A stretch of DNA of 64,000 bases from Nitrospirales bacterium (GTDB lineage: Bacteria; Nitrospirota; Nitrospiria; Nitrospirales; UBA8639): positions 62,001-126,000 of the forward strand of contig BQIV01000004.1 of assembly GCA_021604005.1 (NCBI GenBank), read 5' to 3'. How positions within the stretch are numbered: position 1 is the stretch's first letter; each line of letters starts with the position of its first letter. Positions 8,282 through 18,342 of the stretch are shown here, piece after piece. The notes under the pieces are model-generated. The model was not told the DNA's origin. It made no database searches and saw only the letters and a list, made by a program, of their open reading frames with translations. Both the position numbers and the translations under genes were made by a program.

Positions 8282-9229
8282 GTGAAGGAGCATTATGGTC
8301 GTCGATCATCATTAGTTATTGGGACGCGAGGCAGTCGTTTGGCTTTGTGGCAAGCGGAGTGGGTTAAGTCGCAATTACAGCAGATTGCCCCAGAGGTGTC
8401 CGTGAGCCTTCAACGAATACAGACCAGTGGGGATAAAATTCTGGATGTCCCGTTAGCCAAAATTGGCGGAAAGGGTCTGTTTGTCAAAGAAATAGAAGAC
8501 GCGTTGCTGAAAGGTGAGATTGATGTCGCCGTGCATAGCATGAAAGATGTCCCGTCGGTGTTACCGGATGGGTTGGAAATTGTTTGTGTGCCGGAACGGG
8601 AAGATCCTCGGGATGCCTGGGTGTGTCATGATGGAACATCCCTGCAAGACTTGCGGCGTGGTGCCACAATTGGGACCAGTAGCTTACGACGCCAAGCGCA
8701 GATTCTCCATCATCGTGCTGATTTTGACATTCATATGTTACGGGGAAATCTCGATACACGTCTCAAAAAACTTCAACAAGGGAAGTACGATGCGATTATT
8801 CTCGCGGCTGCGGGCCTTCGCCGGTTAGGCTGGAGTCAGGAAATATCGGAATACCTTTCGCCTGATGTGTGTCTTCCGGCTATTGGACAGGGGGCGTTGG
8901 GGCTAGAGGGTCGCGCGGATGATGCCTTCCTTAAAGACCTGATCATTCGATTGGAGGATGGTCCAAGCCGTGCCACTGTCAATGCTGAGCGAGCATTTTT
9001 GACACGTTTGGAAGGGGGGTGCCAAGTCCCGATTGCCGGTCATGCCGTCTTGCAGGACAACGAATTGTGTCTAGATGGATTGATTGCGAGTGTGGATGGA
9101 ACACGATACATTCGTGACACAATTACGGGTTCTCGCGAGAATGCAGAGGCGTTGGGCGTGGAGTTGGCTGAGCGTTTATTGGCGGCTGGAGGACAACCGA
9201 TTTTGCAAGAGATCTATGGGACCGCATGA
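8282..9229 (+). CDS. hemC: Hydroxymethylbilane synthase (porphobilinogen deaminase)
   Basis: HemC polymerizes four porphobilinogens into hydroxymethylbilane using a dipyrromethane cofactor. Motifs are IGTRGSRLALWQAEWV at the N-terminus, VHSMKDVPS, GTSSLRRQAQ, HMLRGNLDTRL and GGCQVPIAG, the last carrying the cofactor-binding Cys. GAGGAG at 8271-8276 sits five bases before GTG 8282, so that GTG is preferred over the in-frame GTG at 8276. Length of about 315 residues is normal. The stop overlaps the next gene in ATGA. Confidence 0.96.
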   Translation: MKEHYGRRSSLVIGTRGSRLALWQAEWVKSQLQQIAPEVSVSLQRIQTSGDKILDVPLAKIGGKGLFVKEIEDALLKGEIDVAVHSMKDVPSVLPDGLEIVCVPEREDPRDAWVCHDGTSLQDLRRGATIGTSSLRRQAQILHHRADFDIHMLRGNLDTRLKKLQQGKYDAIILAAAGLRRLGWSQEISEYLSPDVCLPAIGQGALGLEGRADDAFLKDLIIRLEDGPSRATVNAERAFLTRLEGGCQVPIAGHAVLQDNELCLDGLIASVDGTRYIRDTITGSRENAEALGVELAERLLAAGGQPILQEIYGTA

Positions 9230-10794
9230 TGGCCAGAGCAACATCCATGGGAAAGGTTTTTATTGTAGGGGCAGGCCCAGGCGATCCGGGGTTGCTGACT
9301 TTGAAAGGCAAAGCCTGTTTAGCACAGGCGGATGTGGTGTTGTTTGACTATTTGGCCAATCCTGCCTTGTTGGAATTTGCACCGCCAGAAGCGGAAAAAA
9401 TCTATCTGGGACGACGAGGGCGTGGTGCCTATGAGAATCAGGACGCGATCAATCGACTCTTAGTGAACAACGCGCGCGAAGGCAAATGCGTCGTTCGGCT
9501 AAAAGGCGGGGACCCGTTTGTCTTTGGGCGGGGCGGAGAAGAAGCCGAAGTCGTCGCCGAAGCCGGTTTGGCATATGAAGTCGTGCCTGGTGTAACTTCT
9601 GCCGTGGCGGTGCCTGCGTATGCCGGAATTCCCGTGACTCACCGGACCTTGGCCTCAACGGTCACCTTTGTGACAGGCCATGAAGATCTCACCAAGCCCG
9701 AAAGTGTATTGGAGTGGCCGCGACTCGCTACGGTCGATGGTACGCTCGTGTTTCTCATGGGTGTGAAAAACTTACCGTCGATCGTCGAAAAACTGTTAGC
9801 AGAAGGCAAGGAGCCTCACACGCCTGTCGCACTGATTCGTTGGGGCACGTATATGCGGCAACGGAGTCTCACCGGCACATTAGCGGATATTGTTGAAAAG
9901 GCGAAGTGTGCGAACGTACAACCTCCAACGGTTATCGTGATCGGAGCCGTGGTCGGGTTACGTGACCGGCTGGATTGGTTTGAGCAGCGCCCGCTCTTTG
10001 GTAAGCGGATTCTTGTGACGAGGCCGAAACATCAGGCTCCGGCATTTTCTCATTTACTTGAAGAGTATGGTGCAGAACCAGTTGACTGCGCAACGTTAGC
10101 GATTGTTCCACCTGACAGCTGGCAGGCGATGGATGAGTCCATCGCCACGTTGTCCACGTATCAATGGCTCGTGTTCACCAGTGTCAATGGGGTTCGAGCG
10201 TTTATGGAGCGGCTTAAGATTTCTGGGCGAGATATCCGGAGTTTAGCCGGGCTTCGTCTCTGTTGTATAGGACCACGAACGGCAGAGGAGGCTTCGTTGT
10301 TTGGTATCCACGCCGATTGTGTTCCTGATGAGTACCAGGCCGAAGGCGTAATTGAAGCGTTGAAACAGGCAGGTGTGGACGGGCAGCGGATCTTAATCCC
10401 GCGAGCGGAAGTTGCTCGGGAGATTTTGCCGCAGCAATTGCGAGAGATGGGAGCGACGGTTGACGTGGTGACGGCGTATCGCGCAATTCCACCGTTTGTC
10501 GACATTGAACAATTAAAACGGCAATTGCTTGAGCAGACAATCCACTTTTTAACCTTTGCCAGTTCTTCGACGGTACGAAATTTTTGTCAATTGTTCGACA
10601 GCCAAGAAGAACTCAAGCAGTTGGCTATGCACACGACAATTGCGTGCATAGGCCCAATTACGGCAAAAACCGTTGAAGAATATGGCTTGTCGGTTGATAT
10701 CATGGCGAAAGAAAATACCATTCCAGCCCTGGCAGAGGCGATTGTCCAGTATGTGCAACAGAATGAGCCAGTTGAAGGGATGTGTTTAGGGTAG
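9226..10794 (+). CDS. cobA-hemD: Uroporphyrinogen-III C-methyltransferase / uroporphyrinogen-III synthase fusion
   Basis: A 522-residue two-enzyme fusion. Residues about 8-255 are the SAM-dependent methyltransferase ([50 protein letters not shown]), which makes precorrin-2 for siroheme or cobalamin. Residues about 265-515 are the HemD synthase ([42 protein letters not shown]), which closes hydroxymethylbilane into uroporphyrinogen III. The fusion couples the branch-point substrate to the siroheme branch, which would suit an organism with siroheme enzymes. It overlaps hemC by four bases. Confidence 0.95.
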   Translation: MMARATSMGKVFIVGAGPGDPGLLTLKGKACLAQADVVLFDYLANPALLEFAPPEAEKIYLGRRGRGAYENQDAINRLLVNNAREGKCVVRLKGGDPFVFGRGGEEAEVVAEAGLAYEVVPGVTSAVAVPAYAGIPVTHRTLASTVTFVTGHEDLTKPESVLEWPRLATVDGTLVFLMGVKNLPSIVEKLLAEGKEPHTPVALIRWGTYMRQRSLTGTLADIVEKAKCANVQPPTVIVIGAVVGLRDRLDWFEQRPLFGKRILVTRPKHQAPAFSHLLEEYGAEPVDCATLAIVPPDSWQAMDESIATLSTYQWLVFTSVNGVRAFMERLKISGRDIRSLAGLRLCCIGPRTAEEASLFGIHADCVPDEYQAEGVIEALKQAGVDGQRILIPRAEVAREILPQQLREMGATVDVVTAYRAIPPFVDIEQLKRQLLEQTIHFLTFASSSTVRNFCQLFDSQEELKQLAMHTTIACIGPITAKTVEEYGLSVDIMAKENTIPALAEAIVQYVQQNEPVEGMCLG

Positions 10795-10887
10795 TGACAC
10801 ATGGCATGATGGTGACGAATGATGCCATCTCATGTTGATGTTTTATTGATCTTTACGTGAAGGGTCTTATTACGGAGGAGTGATCTT

Positions 10888-11280
10888 ATGGTTCCAGTCA
10901 AATCATTTATGGTGCCGATTGAAAAGTTTATTAAAGTTGATCGAGATGTCAACGTTCGCCAGGCTGCGGAAATGATGCGGGAAAATGGGATTGGAAGTGT
11001 GTTTGTGACGGCTGGAGATAAGATCATTGGCATATTAACGGATACAGATTTAGTCCGACGTATCGTGGCGGCAGGGTTGGATCCTGCCAAAACGGAAGTT
11101 GAGAAGGTGATGTCTGCTCCTATTTTAACTATCGACGGTGATAAAACCTTATTGGACGCCAACGATCGTATGGCGCATGAACATATTCGTCATTTAGGCG
11201 TGACGAAAAATGAAGAGTTGGTGGGCATGATTTCGGTACGGGACTTAGTCGTCTTTTTGACAAATCTTCCAAGAAAGTAA
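10888..11280 (+). CDS. CBS-domain pair protein
   Basis: A stand-alone 130-residue protein made of two CBS domains (FMVPIEKFIKVDRDVNVRQA and VMSAPILTIDGDKTLLDAND), starting at ATG 10888 behind a strong GGAGGAG. Such modules bind adenine nucleotides (AMP, ATP, SAM) and report energy or metabolite status to partners. No catalytic domain is attached. It lies between the uroporphyrinogen enzymes and hemB on the same strand, which hints at a link with tetrapyrrole synthesis, but that is only positional. A similar protein ends the nqr operon at 47031-47444. Confidence 0.88.
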   Translation: MVPVKSFMVPIEKFIKVDRDVNVRQAAEMMRENGIGSVFVTAGDKIIGILTDTDLVRRIVAAGLDPAKTEVEKVMSAPILTIDGDKTLLDANDRMAHEHIRHLGVTKNEELVGMISVRDLVVFLTNLPRK

Positions 11281-11377
11281 CGCACGGAACGTACCGCGAC
11301 AAATGTGCGATGCGCTATTGGGTTCGAGGTGTCTTCTGGTGAGTATCGTCACCAGGTGTAGTCTATGAGAGGATGAT

Positions 11378-12364
11378 ATGGGATTTCCACGGCAACGGTT
11401 GCGTCGGTTGCGTCAACATCACGTCTTGCGAGGCATGGTTCAAGAAACGAGCCTTTCGCCATCTGACTTTATCTATCCATTATTTGTGACGTTTGGAAAC
11501 CACCGTCAGGAGCCGATTGACTCGATGCCTGGACAGTATCGATGGTCCGTCGACCTGTTAGTGAAAGAGGCGGCTGATGCCCATGCGCTTGGCATCCCGG
11601 CTGTCATCCTGTTTGGGATTCCCGAACACAAAGACGAGCGTGGCACGAGTGCATATGATAAGGCGGGAGTCGTTCAAGAAGCGGTTCGAGCCCTGAAGGC
11701 GCAAATGCCAAACTTGTTGGTGATGACCGATGTGTGCATTGATGAATATACGTCGCATGGGCATTGTGGCATTGTGCGAGATGGTCGAATTGTCAATGAT
11801 GAAACCCTAGACTGTCTCCGGTTAATGGCGCGGTCGCATGCCGAAGCTGGGGTTGATCTTGTGGCGCCGTCCGATATGATGGATGGCCGAGTTGGTTCGA
11901 TTCGCGATGAATTGGATCAGCTTGGATTTCACGATGTCCCCATTATGGCCTATTCCGCCAAATACGCCTCAAGTCTCTATGCGCCGTTTCGTGATGCCGC
12001 CTTGTCTGCTCCATCGTTCGGGGATCGCCGGTCGTATCAGATGGACCCAGCCAATGCTCGAGAGTCGATTCGAGAAGTGCTGTTAGATGTTGAAGAGGGC
12101 GCAGACATTGTGATGGTGAAGCCCGCTTCATTTTATCTCGACATCATTCGGATGCTCCGTGAAACGGTCACCGTTCCATTGGCTGCCTATCAGGTCAGCG
12201 GAGAATACAGCATGATCAAGGCTGGAGCACAACTCGGATGGATTGATGAACAGCACGTGATGATGGAATCGCTCTTGGCCATCAAGCGAGCCGGAGCGGA
12301 CATGATCTTGACCTACTTTGCCAAAGATGCGGTACGAGTGCTGACTCAACATAGGTTGTCATGA
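11378..12364 (+). CDS. hemB: Delta-aminolevulinic acid dehydratase (porphobilinogen synthase)
   Basis: HemB condenses two 5-aminolevulinates to porphobilinogen. The 328-residue protein has both Schiff-base lysines, K196 (MAYSAKYASS) and K249 (DIVMVKPASF). The metal-site segment reads TDVCIDEYTSHGHCG: C120 and C130 match two zinc ligands of Zn-type enzymes, but the middle cysteine is D122, as in Mg-type enzymes. GAGAGGA precedes ATG 11378. Its stop overlaps ribF in ATGA. Identity is certain and metal preference is open. Confidence 0.96.
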   Translation: MGFPRQRLRRLRQHHVLRGMVQETSLSPSDFIYPLFVTFGNHRQEPIDSMPGQYRWSVDLLVKEAADAHALGIPAVILFGIPEHKDERGTSAYDKAGVVQEAVRALKAQMPNLLVMTDVCIDEYTSHGHCGIVRDGRIVNDETLDCLRLMARSHAEAGVDLVAPSDMMDGRVGSIRDELDQLGFHDVPIMAYSAKYASSLYAPFRDAALSAPSFGDRRSYQMDPANARESIREVLLDVEEGADIVMVKPASFYLDIIRMLRETVTVPLAAYQVSGEYSMIKAGAQLGWIDEQHVMMESLLAIKRAGADMILTYFAKDAVRVLTQHRLS

Positions 12365-13344
12365 GGGTGATTCGAGACCTCCGGTCGTTTCCTCGCGCAC
12401 CGCATCCTGTCGTGACGATAGGGAACTTTGACGGGCAGCATGTTGGACATCAGGCCTTACTTGCTGAGGTCGTCGAGATCTCGAGGCGTCATCAGGGTAC
12501 TCCAATGGTGCTCACGTTCGACCCGCATCCTGCCAAGGTGCTCTCGCCTGGCATTGCACTGCAATATCTGACCTCGCAAGAAGAAAAGTTTGATTTTTTT
12601 GAACGGCTTGGGATTACGGAGCTGATCATCTTGGAATTTACCAAGCAGTTGGCCAGTGTGACGCCTCAAGAGTTTGCGGGCACGATCTTACGTGACGGGT
12701 TGGGTGTTCGTGAGGTTGTCGTCGGAGAAAACTTTGTGTTTGGCTCACGGCGCAGTGGGAACATTCAAAAATTAGCGCAACTAGGCGTTGCGTCAAACTT
12801 TCAGGTTCATCCGGTTCCTCCGGTTCACGTTGAAGGGGCCATTGTGAGTTCGACACGAATTCGTCAATTGCTTCAAGCCGGCAAGGTCAAAGAGGCTGCG
12901 GCGTGCCTTGGCCGTCCGTATTGTCTGTCTGAACAGGTTATTCATGGTGAGCACCGGGGAGAAAAAATCGGGTGGCCGACAGGAAATCTTCGTCTGGCTC
13001 CCGATCGCGTCGTTCCTGCCGATGGCATTTATGCCACGATGGCGCATATTCAAGGCGAGTGGATGCCTTCGATTTCGTACATCGGGCGCCGGCCGACGTT
13101 TGTCGAGGGAGAACGATTGCTAGAAGTCCATCTGTTCGACCAATGCCGTTCGCTGTATGGTCAGCGAATGCACGTCAGCTTCATCGACTACATTCGAGGT
13201 GATCAACAGTTTGTGAATGTTGATGAGCTGCTCCGTCAGATGGATCGTGACGCCATTCACGCTCGACGTGTCTTAGATGTTTGGAATAAGGATCTGGCGC
13301 AACATTCCCGTTTGACGGCTTTTCATTCCACGTCGTGTTCCTAA
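12361..13344 (+). CDS. ribF: Bifunctional riboflavin kinase / FAD synthetase
   Basis: RibF phosphorylates riboflavin to FMN and adenylates it to FAD. The N-terminal nucleotidyltransferase half has TIGNFDGQHVGHQALL and TFDPHPAKVL. The C-terminal kinase half has GEKIGWPTGNLRLAPDRVVPADGIYA. Two small departures from the usual text (GNFDGVHxGH and GFPTAN) are conservative. Length of 327 residues is normal. Coupling to hemB by a four-base overlap places flavin cofactor supply in the same transcript as heme synthesis. Confidence 0.95.
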   Translation: MRVIRDLRSFPRAPHPVVTIGNFDGQHVGHQALLAEVVEISRRHQGTPMVLTFDPHPAKVLSPGIALQYLTSQEEKFDFFERLGITELIILEFTKQLASVTPQEFAGTILRDGLGVREVVVGENFVFGSRRSGNIQKLAQLGVASNFQVHPVPPVHVEGAIVSSTRIRQLLQAGKVKEAAACLGRPYCLSEQVIHGEHRGEKIGWPTGNLRLAPDRVVPADGIYATMAHIQGEWMPSISYIGRRPTFVEGERLLEVHLFDQCRSLYGQRMHVSFIDYIRGDQQFVNVDELLRQMDRDAIHARRVLDVWNKDLAQHSRLTAFHSTSCS

Positions 13345-13353
13345 GTTTTTCGG

Positions 13354-14784
13354 ATGCGTATGACATTCACCGCTCAAGTAGAACGCTTCATGCATATAAA
13401 GCAGATGCTTGTGAGGGAAGATCATGTCCTGGTTTCGGTATCTGGTGGACCGGATTCTGTGGCCTTGCTTGCCGTGCTGCACAGATTACGAGAAACATGG
13501 AATGTATCGTTACGTGTTGTGCATGTTGATCATGGATTGCGTGGACAAGAATCTGATGAGGATGCCGTGTTCGTCGTTCAATTATGCCAAATGCTTGAAA
13601 TCCCGTGTATTGTGGAGGCGTTGCCTGTACAGCGACATGATGTCCAGTCTTCAGGCAGTAGTCTTCAGGAGTATGCACGGAACATTCGGTATCAGGCATT
13701 GTCTCGTATAGCGGCGAAGACTGGAGCCACCAAGATCGCCACCGGCCATACCCTTGACGATCAAGCTGAAACGATCGTCATGCGGATGGTACGAGGATCT
13801 GGCACTGCTGGACTCTGTGGGATTCCCGCCATGCGGGATGCGCACATTATCCGTCCGTTACTGGGGACGAGTCGACAAGACGTGTTGTCGTATTTGCAAC
13901 AGCAAGGATTGAGCTATCGGGTTGACTCGAGCAATCAGACCCTCGCGTACTTACGGAATCGCATTCGTCATGAGGTGATGCCTCGTCTCGCCCAGTATAA
14001 TCCAAATATCTTGAAGACCATGGCGCGACAAGCAGACATTGCCTGTCAGGAAGAAGCCTATCTTGATCAATTAGCCGTCGCGGCGTTAGCCGATATCCAA
14101 CACAGGAAGACGGACGATGCTCAGAGTCTCTGTCGAGACGGTTTGCTCCATTTGCCATTGGCTCTGCGCCGTCGTGTTATTCGGCTCGTGTTGCATGCGG
14201 TTTCACGAATTGAGGATCCTCCAGGGTTTGAGGCGGTTGATACTGTTCTCCAGTATCTCAGCCAGAGTCGATCAGGTTCTGAGATTCGAGTTCATGGGGT
14301 TTCGATTGTTCGCGAGTATGCGTGTATTCATGTGCATGCGGTTCAGACTGTGTGTGGGGCTCTCGAGAAAAATCATTGGTATAGGCAGGAACTCGCTATT
14401 CCTTCACACGGTGTATGGCCATTGACTGGGCAAACATTTGAGGTGTCGGTGAGTACAGGTATGCGGCCAGATACGCTGCAGCAAGCATCTCCGTATCAGG
14501 CATGCTTCGATGCAGATACGTTTCATCATGCCTTAGTCCTCAGAAGTTGGCAGGAGGGAGATCGATTTTACCCTCTGGGGATGGGTGGAAAAAAGAAAAA
14601 ACTCCAGGATTTTTTTTCGGATATTAAGTTGGCGCGTTCTCGGCGCGCACTCGTGCCCTTGCTTGTAGCGCCGGAAGGTATTGTGTGGGTTGGAGGATAT
14701 CGAATGGACCATCGTTTTCGAGTCACAGAAAACACGCAACATGTTCTTATGGTTCATTTGAGTCGGGAGTCCAATCCTTTATGA
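13354..14784 (+). CDS. tilS: tRNA(Ile)-lysidine synthetase
   Basis: TilS attaches lysine to C34 of tRNA-Ile(CAU) so that it reads AUA. The PP-loop SGGPDSVALLAVLH lies near the N-terminus, followed by HVDHGLRGQESDEDA, ATGHTLDDQAETIVMR and the substrate-binding YRVDSSNQTLAYLRNRIRH. The C-terminal domain has the family's LRSWQEGDRFYPLGMGGKKKKLQDFF. Length is 476 residues. The stop overlaps the next start (ATGA at 14781-14784). Confidence 0.95.
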   Translation: MRMTFTAQVERFMHIKQMLVREDHVLVSVSGGPDSVALLAVLHRLRETWNVSLRVVHVDHGLRGQESDEDAVFVVQLCQMLEIPCIVEALPVQRHDVQSSGSSLQEYARNIRYQALSRIAAKTGATKIATGHTLDDQAETIVMRMVRGSGTAGLCGIPAMRDAHIIRPLLGTSRQDVLSYLQQQGLSYRVDSSNQTLAYLRNRIRHEVMPRLAQYNPNILKTMARQADIACQEEAYLDQLAVAALADIQHRKTDDAQSLCRDGLLHLPLALRRRVIRLVLHAVSRIEDPPGFEAVDTVLQYLSQSRSGSEIRVHGVSIVREYACIHVHAVQTVCGALEKNHWYRQELAIPSHGVWPLTGQTFEVSVSTGMRPDTLQQASPYQACFDADTFHHALVLRSWQEGDRFYPLGMGGKKKKLQDFFSDIKLARSRRALVPLLVAPEGIVWVGGYRMDHRFRVTENTQHVLMVHLSRESNPL

Positions 14785-15320
14785 CACAACTCTTCGGTAA
14801 GCCGTTAGTAACGCAAGAGGCGATGCGAACTCGAATAAAGGAGCTTGGCAGGGACATTACGCAATACTACCAACACAAGGACCTTGTGTTGGTCGGTGTT
14901 TTAAAGGGTGCGTTTATGTTCTATGCCGATTTGGTTCGTGCGATACGATTGCCGGTCACGGTTGATTTTATGATTGTGAAAAGTCAGCTACGCGGGAACA
15001 CGACAGGAAAGGTCAAAGTTCTCACGGATTTGACCGAAGAGATACAAGGACGAGATGTGTTGCTGGTCGAAGATATCGTCGACTCGGGCCTGACCGTCCA
15101 ACATTTGACCCGGCAGCTTTCTAAACGAAAACCTAAGAGTCTTCAGGTGTGCGCCTTGTTGAGTAAGCCAGCGAGACGACAAATTGATGTGAACGTTCAC
15201 TATATTGGCTTTGAAATCCCCAATCATTATGTTGTTGGGTATGGGTTAGATTATCAACAGCAATATCGCAATCTTCCGTATTTAGCCGTCCTTGATCCCA
15301 AGAGTGTCGAAGCGCCATAG
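14781..15320 (+). CDS. hpt: Hypoxanthine phosphoribosyltransferase
   Basis: This purine-salvage enzyme joins hypoxanthine or guanine to PRPP. The PRPP-binding loop VLLVEDIVDSGLTVQHL and the VLKGAFMFYADLVRAI segment are diagnostic, and the 179-residue length is normal. The reading frame is open further upstream, but ATG 14781 is chosen because it matches family length, overlaps the tilS stop by four bases and has GGGAG upstream. The tilS-hpt-ftsH order is common in bacteria. Confidence 0.94.
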   Translation: MTQLFGKPLVTQEAMRTRIKELGRDITQYYQHKDLVLVGVLKGAFMFYADLVRAIRLPVTVDFMIVKSQLRGNTTGKVKVLTDLTEEIQGRDVLLVEDIVDSGLTVQHLTRQLSKRKPKSLQVCALLSKPARRQIDVNVHYIGFEIPNHYVVGYGLDYQQQYRNLPYLAVLDPKSVEAP

Positions 15321-15431
15321 ACGCCATTTCTTAGTTGTCAGTATCTCAATTTGCATGATAGAATCTAAAAGCTCTCGTTTGTTATTCGAAGAGAGTCAAT
15401 CAAGTTGGTAGGAGGTTCAGGAGGTTTTCGT

Positions 15432-17246
15432 ATGAATTCACGGGTGAAGAATTTACTTTTTTGGGTTGTTGTCTGCTTGTTTATGATCTTGCTCTTCAAC
15501 CTCTTTACCGTTCCGACCAATCCGCCAGAAGAAAACATTATTTTTAGTGACTTTATGGCTCATTTGGATCGAAATGAAATAGAAAAGGTCGTCATTAAAC
15601 ATAATAATATTAGTGCTATATTAAAGGATGGGACCAGAGTCCGCACGTATTCCGTTGAGTATCCAGATTTGGTAAAGGTCTTGCGGGAGCGATCCGTGCA
15701 GATTGAAGCCAAGCCGCCTGATGAAAATCCTTGGTATATCACCTTCCTTGTGACATGGGGGCCGTTCATCCTATTTTTGGGCCTTTGGTTTTTCCTTATG
15801 CGCCAGATGCAAATCGGAGGCAATCGCGCGCTATCCTTCGGCAAAAGTCGGGCACGCTTACTGACGGAAGACAAAAAGAAAGTCACGTTCGCCGATGTCG
15901 CAGGGGTGGACGAGGCAAAAGAAGATGTTGTTGAAATCATTGAGTTTTTGAAAGACCCTCAAAAATTCCAAAAACTTGGAGGTCGGATACCTAAAGGTGT
16001 CTTGGTTGTTGGACCTCCCGGGACTGGGAAGACGCTGTTGGCAAAGGCTATCGCCGGTGAGGCGGGTGTTCCATTTTTTAGTATTAGTGGATCAGACTTT
16101 GTTGAAATGTTTGTGGGAGTCGGCGCTTCGCGAGTTCGTGATCTCTTTGAACAGGGGAAGAAGCATGCTCCCTGTATTATTTTTATTGATGAAATCGATG
16201 CCGTAGGACGGTTACGTGGAGCTGGGTTAGGCGGCGGTCATGACGAACGGGAACAAACCCTCAATCAGTTATTGGTTGAAATGGATGGATTTGATACGAC
16301 GGAGGGCGTCATTCTCATTGCCGCAACCAATAGACCCGATGTGCTTGATCCTGCCCTCCTTCGGCCTGGACGTTTCGACCGGCAGGTCATCGTGAACCGG
16401 CCGGATGTACGTGGCCGGATCGAGATTCTGAAGGTCCATACCAAAAAAGTTCCAGTCAATGAAGATGTGGATCTTGAGCAAATCGCCAGAGGCACGCCAG
16501 GGTTTTCAGGGGCAGACTTGGAAAACTTGGTCAATGAAGCTGCCTTATGGGCTGCTCGACTCGACAAAAAATCGGTTGAATTAGTGGATTTCGAAAATGC
16601 GAAGGACAAGGTCATGATGGGGGCTGAGCGAAAGAGCATGGTCTTGAGTGATGAAGAAAAACGAACTACGGCCTATCATGAAGCTGGTCATGCGTTGATG
16701 GCCAAGTTACTGCCAGGTACAGACCCAGTCCATAAAGTGACGATTATTCCCAGGGGCCGTGCGTTGGGTATGACAATGCAGTTACCCATTGATGATCGTC
16801 ATAGTTACTCAAAAGACTTCCTGTACAATACGTTGGCTATCTTATTTGGTGGCCGAGTGGCTGAAGAGCTTATTTTCAAGAATGTCACGACTGGAGCAGG
16901 CAATGATATTGAGCGAGCCACCGAGCTAGCCAGAAAAATGGTCTGTGAATGGGGCATGAGTGATACCCTTGGCCCGTTGACCTTCGGTAAAAAAGATGAA
17001 GAAATTTTTCTGGGTCGTGAAATAAACACGCGTCGTGATTTCAGTGATCAAGTTGCTCTAGAAATTGATCGAGAAGTCAAACGGCTGATTCTTGAGTCCT
17101 ATGAGCGAACAAAACGTATGCTCACCGAAAATATTCATACGCTGAAAGCTCTTGCCGAGGCGTTGTTAGAAAAAGAGGTCCTTGACGCTATGGAAGTCGA
17201 GGAAATTGTCCAGCAAGCATCATCGGTCCAACCTGCCGCTGTCTAG
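15432..17246 (+). CDS. ftsH: ATP-dependent zinc metalloprotease FtsH
   Basis: A membrane-anchored AAA+ protease that degrades misfolded membrane proteins and short-lived regulators. Two transmembrane segments (about residues 8-26 and 103-123) flank a periplasmic domain. Then come Walker A GPPGTGKT (194-201), Walker [10 protein letters not shown], the second region of homology RPGRFDRQV, and the zinc-binding HEAGH (416-420). AGGAGG seven bases before ATG 15432 sets the start and gives 604 residues. Confidence 0.97.
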   Translation: MNSRVKNLLFWVVVCLFMILLFNLFTVPTNPPEENIIFSDFMAHLDRNEIEKVVIKHNNISAILKDGTRVRTYSVEYPDLVKVLRERSVQIEAKPPDENPWYITFLVTWGPFILFLGLWFFLMRQMQIGGNRALSFGKSRARLLTEDKKKVTFADVAGVDEAKEDVVEIIEFLKDPQKFQKLGGRIPKGVLVVGPPGTGKTLLAKAIAGEAGVPFFSISGSDFVEMFVGVGASRVRDLFEQGKKHAPCIIFIDEIDAVGRLRGAGLGGGHDEREQTLNQLLVEMDGFDTTEGVILIAATNRPDVLDPALLRPGRFDRQVIVNRPDVRGRIEILKVHTKKVPVNEDVDLEQIARGTPGFSGADLENLVNEAALWAARLDKKSVELVDFENAKDKVMMGAERKSMVLSDEEKRTTAYHEAGHALMAKLLPGTDPVHKVTIIPRGRALGMTMQLPIDDRHSYSKDFLYNTLAILFGGRVAEELIFKNVTTGAGNDIERATELARKMVCEWGMSDTLGPLTFGKKDEEIFLGREINTRRDFSDQVALEIDREVKRLILESYERTKRMLTENIHTLKALAEALLEKEVLDAMEVEEIVQQASSVQPAAV

Positions 17247-17469
17247 CCATATAGCCTGGCCGGATTCTCTCTTCACCAAGCATGTACTGGTGATAGCTCC
17301 CGAGGGTCTGGCCGGGGTATTCGAATCGTATACATAACGGTCACTCCACTTCATGAGATCTGATGAATGATATTTCACATTTTTGTACTGGGGCATCGGC
17401 TTCTCTCTCACATCACAACACGCCTGCATTCCGTCAAGCTGTAAACGCGTGGTTACGCACCGGCATGTT

Positions 17470-18342
17470 ATGAGTCGCTTCCGTGCATGTCACCACCATA
17501 TCGATCTCACGTCACGTGTGTTGGTCATGGGAGTGTTAAATGTGACTCCGGATTCGTTTTCAGATGGCGGAATGTATCTTGATCCCGCTCAAGCCGTGGA
17601 CCGCGTTGCATGCATGATTGAAGAAGGGGCGGATATCATCGACATTGGAGGTGAGTCGACGAGACCTCGCGCGTATCCGGTAGATGAACAAGAAGAACTT
17701 CGACGCTTGAGGCCGGTGTTGCAAGCAGTGGGACATCGAAGTGAAGTGCCAATTTCGATTGATACACAAAAGTCTTCTGTTGCCAGTATGGCTCTAGATT
17801 TAGGAGCTGTAATCGTGAACGATGTGAGTGCGTTGCGCCATGATCCAAATATGGCCAAGGTTGTGGCAGAGGCACGTGCCGGACTGGTGCTCATGCACAT
17901 GCAGGGAATCCCAGAGACGATGCAAGAATCTCCCGAATACCGGGATGTCGTAGGAGAGGTCAAAGATTTTTTGAGTGCACGAATGGCTATAGCGGTTCAG
18001 ACAGGAATTCAGGAGGAATCTATTCTTTTGGATCCAGGTATTGGATTTGGTAAAACCATCGAACATAATTTGATGCTAGTCAGTCAATGTGTCCAACTCG
18101 CAGCGCTAGGCCGCCCAATTCTGGTCGGGCTGTCAAATAAAGAATTTATTGGTAAGATCATAGGTAAACCCGTAGGCGGACGGGTGATTGGTACGGCTGC
18201 AGCCGTGGCGATTGCTATATTTCAGGGGGCAAATATCATTCGAGTTCATGACGTTGCGGTCATGCGAGAAGCGATGAACATCGCGCAGGCACTGGCAGCA
18301 GCTAACGCATGGAGTCAACCGTCTCGACAGGAGCAATTATGA
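17470..18342 (+). CDS. folP: Dihydropteroate synthase
   Basis: FolP joins 4-aminobenzoate to dihydropterin pyrophosphate in folate synthesis. Motifs are VLVMGVLNVTPDSFSDGG, DIIDIGGESTRPRA, ISIDTQKSSVA, NDVSALRHD and DPGIGFGKTIEHN. ATG 17470 gives 290 residues, close to the family norm. An in-frame ATG at 17383 would add 29 unsupported residues. The 223-bp gap after ftsH holds a small hairpin (TCACCA/TGGTGA at 17273-17293) but no clear terminator. The stop overlaps the glmM start. Confidence 0.94.
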   Translation: MSRFRACHHHIDLTSRVLVMGVLNVTPDSFSDGGMYLDPAQAVDRVACMIEEGADIIDIGGESTRPRAYPVDEQEELRRLRPVLQAVGHRSEVPISIDTQKSSVASMALDLGAVIVNDVSALRHDPNMAKVVAEARAGLVLMHMQGIPETMQESPEYRDVVGEVKDFLSARMAIAVQTGIQEESILLDPGIGFGKTIEHNLMLVSQCVQLAALGRPILVGLSNKEFIGKIIGKPVGGRVIGTAAAVAIAIFQGANIIRVHDVAVMREAMNIAQALAAANAWSQPSRQEQL

